This document shows positions 60,778 to 64,000 of a DNA stretch of 64,000 bases, one piece after another. Location: NCBI GenBank assembly GCA_907164885.2, contig OU015503.1, forward strand, positions 64,743,568-64,807,567, given 5' to 3'. The stretch comes from Dolomedes plantarius. Taxonomy: Eukaryota > Arthropoda > Arachnida > Araneae > Dolomedidae. Every line of letters begins with the position of its first letter. The first letter of the stretch is position 1. The notes under the pieces are model-generated. The model did no database searches, was not told the DNA's origin, and was given only the letters and a program-made list of their open reading frames with translations. Both the position numbers and the translations under genes were made by a program.

Positions 60778-61466
60778 TCTATAAATATAAAACAGTTCCG
60801 TGACTGACTCATTCATTCACTGACTGACTGACTGACTGACATACAACGCACAGACCAAACCGCTGGACCTAAAGGGCTGAAATTTTGCATGGCGATTCTT
60901 CTAATAGTGTAGGGGTGCACTAAGAAAGATTTTTCAAAAATTCTTCTTACATTTTTTTTAATTAAATTTTTAAGCTGTTTTTTAAACTTTTTTTACGTTT
61001 GCATTTAAAATAATACATTGAGGGTTATAAAATTTATATCACGAGAAAGATCATAAAAATTCCTTCAAAATGAAATTCTTTTCGAATTTTTACCTCCATT
61101 TCCTGATTTTTGGTGAATTTTTAAAGATTAATTTTTAGAATTTAATTTATTAAATGCTGATCACGTGATTTCTTTTTCTGGTACTTTCAATAAATTTATC
61201 GTCACGTGCGTAACAACTAAATAGACAAAAAAAAATATTTTTTTCTCTTTCTAATGCAGCAGACGATTGGATATTATCCAAAAAAAAATGCATATCCTTT
61301 ACGATATTTTTATAAATATATATATATAGATAGATATATATTTTACATCAATTGTATATATTGATCATCGCATTTATTATAAATATATATATTTATTTAT
61401 TGGCATAAATTGCATACGTTGACCGTTGTAGTATTTAATTTGAATGTACTAATGGTTTTCAGCTAG
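60778..61466 (+). mobile_element. non-autonomous Helitron, copy G
   Basis: TC start after A and CTAG end before T. The body is close to copies D and F. The 3' end has lost the CCGTAGCGAAG hairpin (gaatgtactaatggttttcagctag), a deletion shared with the inverted copy H. Confidence 0.85.
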
Positions 61467-61576
61467 TGTTATACATAAAGCTAGTGTATAACATTACATT
61501 AGTGCATAACTCCCTTAAAATTTGGATTTTCTTCCTTCGTGACCCCTAAATTCTTACAGTAACCACCATACAAAAT
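61303..61576 (+). repeat. left arm of a large inverted duplication
   Basis: Reverse complement of about 62016-62288 with very few differences. It covers the last ~165 bp of Helitron G and the following ~110 bp of flank. Confidence 0.9.
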
Positions 61577-62015
61577 TTCAGCTTCCTATGACTTATGTTT
61601 CGAGAGATACACTTATGAACCAGTAAGAGTGTGGTATCTGGCTTTAATATAGAGAGATATATCCCATCACTTTGAAATCTAGGCAAAACTTTAAATATGC
61701 CAGTACAAAAAGGTTTGCGGGTAACCACACGATTGATGCCGTCGGGTCACAAAATTAAGAAAGGGTGTGCCAAACGAGTTTTAAAATTGTTCTCCAGAGA
61801 TTATTTATTGCCTAACTACATGCTTCGAGTTTTTTTTTTTTTTCCCCCAAGCGATTCTTTTAAAACGCGTGTTATCTACAGCTCTGGTACCAAAATTTTC
61901 AGAGTAAGAGAAATTAATGCGTGGCTGTCAAAACCAACTGCTATGAATCGTAAATAAATAAGATATACTCGTGAATAAATAAGAGTTACTGTATGGTGGT
62001 TACTGTATGGTATTT
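61577..62015. other. spacer of the inverted duplication; unrecognised ORF
   Basis: The central 440 bp contain an ATG-initiated frame of 86 codons (61697-61957), basic in its first half (MPVQKGLRVTTRLMPSGHK) and with LPNYMLRVF in the middle. I recognise no domain, and a T-run at 61831-61843 lies inside. Near 61995-62030 the motif gtatggtggttactgta is duplicated. Confidence 0.3.
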
Positions 62016-62288
62016 TTTGTATGGTGGTTACTGTAAGAATTTAGGGGTCACGAAGGAAAAAAATCCAAATTTTAAGGGAGTTATGCACTAATGTAATGTT
62101 ATACACTAGCTTTATGCATAACACTAGCTGAAAACCATTAGTACATTCAAATTAAATACTACAACGGTCAACGTATGCAATTTATGCCAATAAATAAATA
62201 TATATATTTATAATAAATGCGATGATCAATATATACAATTGATGTAAAATATATATCTATCTATATATATATATTTATAAAAATATTT
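62016..62288 (-). repeat. right arm of the inverted duplication, with Helitron H fragment
   Basis: The first ~108 bp match the flank and 62124-62288 match the 3' part of Helitron G in reverse. H carries the same hairpin deletion as G, so it arose by duplication of G, not by independent insertion. Confidence 0.9.
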
Positions 62289-63239
62289 ACTATATGACTT
62301 ATTTGTTAAAATGTTTTTTGGCTCTCCTGTAAAATTTGTAATTCCTCAGTTGAGAAGTTTTGGAGTTTAGGTATCGATATGGTAATACGATAACCCACAG
62401 CTGTTTCCATCTATTGATTCATAAAAAAACTCAACAAATAGTGTTAAGTGCATTCTAGAAGAAAATTTAATAAGTGACTGGTCAGGTACTTTTGCTATGC
62501 GTATCTCCAAAAAAAAGCTTTATTAAAGTTACAATTCTTTTCTTGGCAACGTACTTTTTTTGGATCAAATCAGCTTAAAATTCAGAGGTACACATATAGA
62601 AATTTTTAATAGAAAGAAAACAATAACTCCCGTTTTAAAAATGCTGTTATGTTCAGGTAGGTTCAACTGATCGTTTATTTCGATAAAACATTTGTAACTG
62701 TAAATGGAAAAATGTTAATTTTTTTAAACTGCTTATTTTCGTTAAATAATAGAAAATATGTTATTACATATCGATACGTAAACTCCAAAGCCTCTCAACT
62801 ACTATTTTTTGCTGTTTTCATTTTATATGGGAATACGATAACCCACAGCTGTTTCCATCTATTGATTCATAAGAAAACTCAATAAATAGTGTTAAGTGCA
62901 TTCTAAAGGCATTTTAATGAACAGCTGTGACTTATTTGTGACTTATTTATCTGCAGCTGTAACTTATTTGTTAAAATGTTTTTTGGCTCTCCTGTAAAAT
63001 TTGTAATTCCTCAGTTGAGAGGTTTTGGAGTTTAGGTATCGATATGGCAATTTTGGAACTTTGTCTTTACACTTTGCAGCCAACACTGCTGGACATTTAT
63101 TTAAGGAGGCACCGTATAGGTGACCAGAACTACCCCCTACAAGCCGGTCCCGTAATTTAGAACCGAGTCAAGTGCCACCTCTAGAGGTAAATTAGAGAAC
63201 TTAGAGGACTTCTCAACCACGACGGATTTTACGTGCACC
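62289..63239. repeat. locally duplicated, shuffled sequence; no gene
   Basis: Blocks from 62297-62460 recur later in a different order. The cacagctgtttccatctatt block recurs at about 62842, and the ttttttggctctcctgtaaa block at about 62980. The motif ggagtttaggtatcgatatg also appears inverted near 62765-62790. No coding content. Confidence 0.6.
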
Positions 63240-63345
63240 AGCCCCATTAGTGAACACTGCGATGGATTTGCAGCGACGGGCATCGGACCAGAGACGTTTA
63301 GATCACTGGCCTGCTGCCCTTGCTAACTGGGCTATCGCGCCCAGA
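63240..63345 (-). mobile_element. tRNA-derived SINE head
   Basis: On the minus strand gcgatagcccagttagcaag carries an A-box-like sequence and ctggtccgatgcccgtc a B-box-like GGTCCGATGCC. A possible body, gggctggtgcacgtaaaatc, continues to the left. Pairing is incomplete, so it is a SINE-like derivative. Confidence 0.5.
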
Positions 63346-63354
63346 TGGAAAATA

Positions 63355-64000
63355 CAGAGGCTGTTCGCACATTTTTTAGACGATTTTAGTAAGTGGTAAT
63401 AAAAAATCGTTTGCTGCAAAAGAAATAATTGCAATTGTACTGTGTTTTTAAAATTCAAAATTATCGTCTGCGGCTTGAAAGTTTTGTTTTTATTCAAAAT
63501 GGCGTTTTTAACAAAGCAGTGGTTCGAAGGCTACATTTATGCTCTTTCCGAAGATAAATATGCATACTCCGTTATCCAAAAACGATGTGAGAGTCATGGT
63601 TTTGTGATATCTAAAGCGTCGATAGGTAATATCGTCAACAAGAAAGGAAAAAAACGTCAAATTGGAGCCTCAAGTGGGACAAAAATTCCAAACATGTATC
63701 CAAGGAAAAAACGGACATCTTCGACTATTAAAAAGGTACGTTGTTTAATGTTAAAAGAAAATCCCCCTAGTCAAAGGACACTTGCAAAATCATTAAAATG
63801 CTCGGTGTCCACTATAAACAAAATGATAAACGTTGATTTAAATCTTAAGAAAGCGAAAAAACGCAATGTGTATCGTCTTCTTCCAAATCATATCGCTGAA
63901 CGCAGGACACGCTGCAGAATTCTATATGAGAAACACTTATCCAAAGAAAAATGGAAAACAATTGTCACAATAGATGAATCATGGGTGTATTTAAATGATT
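63355..64000 (+). mobile_element. left end of a Tc1/mariner-type element (continues past window)
   Basis: TA (63353-63354) is followed by CAGAGGCTGTTCGCACATTT, a plausible TIR, and 144 bp later by the transposase start codon. The right end is outside the window, so the TIR cannot be confirmed. Confidence 0.6.
63499..64000 (+). CDS. Tc1/mariner (IS630) family transposase, 5' part
   Basis: The frame opens at an ATG (MAFLTKQWFEGY) and stays open for 167 codons to the window edge. Two helix-turn-helix segments would bind the termini: about residues 8-48 (VIQKRCESHGFVISKASIGN) and 85-112 (SQRTLAKSLKCSVSTINKMI). A basic linker (KKRQ, PRKKR) separates them. The first catalytic Asp is in TIVTIDESWVY (D159), as in TxDES motifs of the superfamily. 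The other two acidic residues lie beyond the window. This is the only transposase here without a visible lesion. The subgroup cannot be fixed without the rest. Confidence 0.8.
   Translation, partial: MAFLTKQWFEGYIYALSEDKYAYSVIQKRCESHGFVISKASIGNIVNKKGKKRQIGASSGTKIPNMYPRKKRTSSTIKKVRCLMLKENPPSQRTLAKSLKCSVSTINKMINVDLNLKKAKKRNVYRLLPNHIAERRTRCRILYEKHLSKEKWKTIVTIDESWVYLND

Overview
The window looks like intergenic or intronic DNA from a large, AT-rich, repeat-dense animal genome. An arachnid, probably a spider, is my best guess, but that rests only on the mix of elements: BEL/Pao, Tc1/mariner with TA targets, piggyBac-like TTAA elements, Helitrons, a Ginger/KRBA2-type integrase transposon, tRNA-derived SINEs, and very long (TA)n arrays. 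No intact host protein-coding gene, rRNA or functional tRNA is visible. Every recognisable protein fragment belongs to a mobile element, and all but one are visibly broken. The exception is a transposase open to the right edge of the window.

Layout. 1-4.2 kb: a degraded lysine-rich ORF and a candidate LTR abut a truncated BEL/Pao pol with its own candidate 3' LTR. 5.9-7.9 kb: two Helitrons joined head to tail. 8.2-9.0 kb: a CpG-rich, CCAAT-box-rich island, the best candidate for host regulatory DNA. 9-15.7 kb: microsatellites and degenerate tandem arrays. 16.3-21.5 kb: a Tc1 element inside a TTAA element, flanked by inverted copies of an unclassified repeat, then a Helitron and a long-TIR foldback. 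22.1-25.1 kb: a 281-bp satellite containing an inversion. 26.2-28.1 kb: a piggyBac remnant and a nearly intact DD36E Tc1/mariner element. 28.2-34.8 kb: a candidate LTR, a pogo-like MITE, two Helitrons and microsatellites. 35.6-39.9 kb: a 117-bp (39-codon) minisatellite and a 111-bp array holding a SINE. 40.4-43.6 kb: a satellite unit carrying a Harbinger-like MITE that carries a TTAA element, then another Helitron. 44.7-49 kb: a SINE, MITEs, a candidate LTR with a heat-shock-element array, and a hAT (ZBED5-like) C-terminus. 49-55.5 kb: two TTAA elements, a small Harbinger-like MITE, and two Helitrons from other families. 56.6-58.1 kb: a 168-bp satellite. 58.25-60.76 kb: a decayed Ginger2/KRBA2-like transposon with both termini. 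60.8-62.3 kb: a Helitron inside a large inverted duplication. 63.2-64 kb: a SINE and the 5' part of a Tc1/mariner transposase.

How it fits together. Several insertions can be checked against an uninterrupted copy of the same target elsewhere in the window. This confirms A^T insertion without duplication for Helitrons, TA duplication for Tc1-type elements, TTAA for piggyBac-like elements and TAA/TTA for Harbinger-like MITEs. The window therefore records a readable order of insertions. Repeat periods and boundaries were read by eye and are approximate unless stated otherwise.
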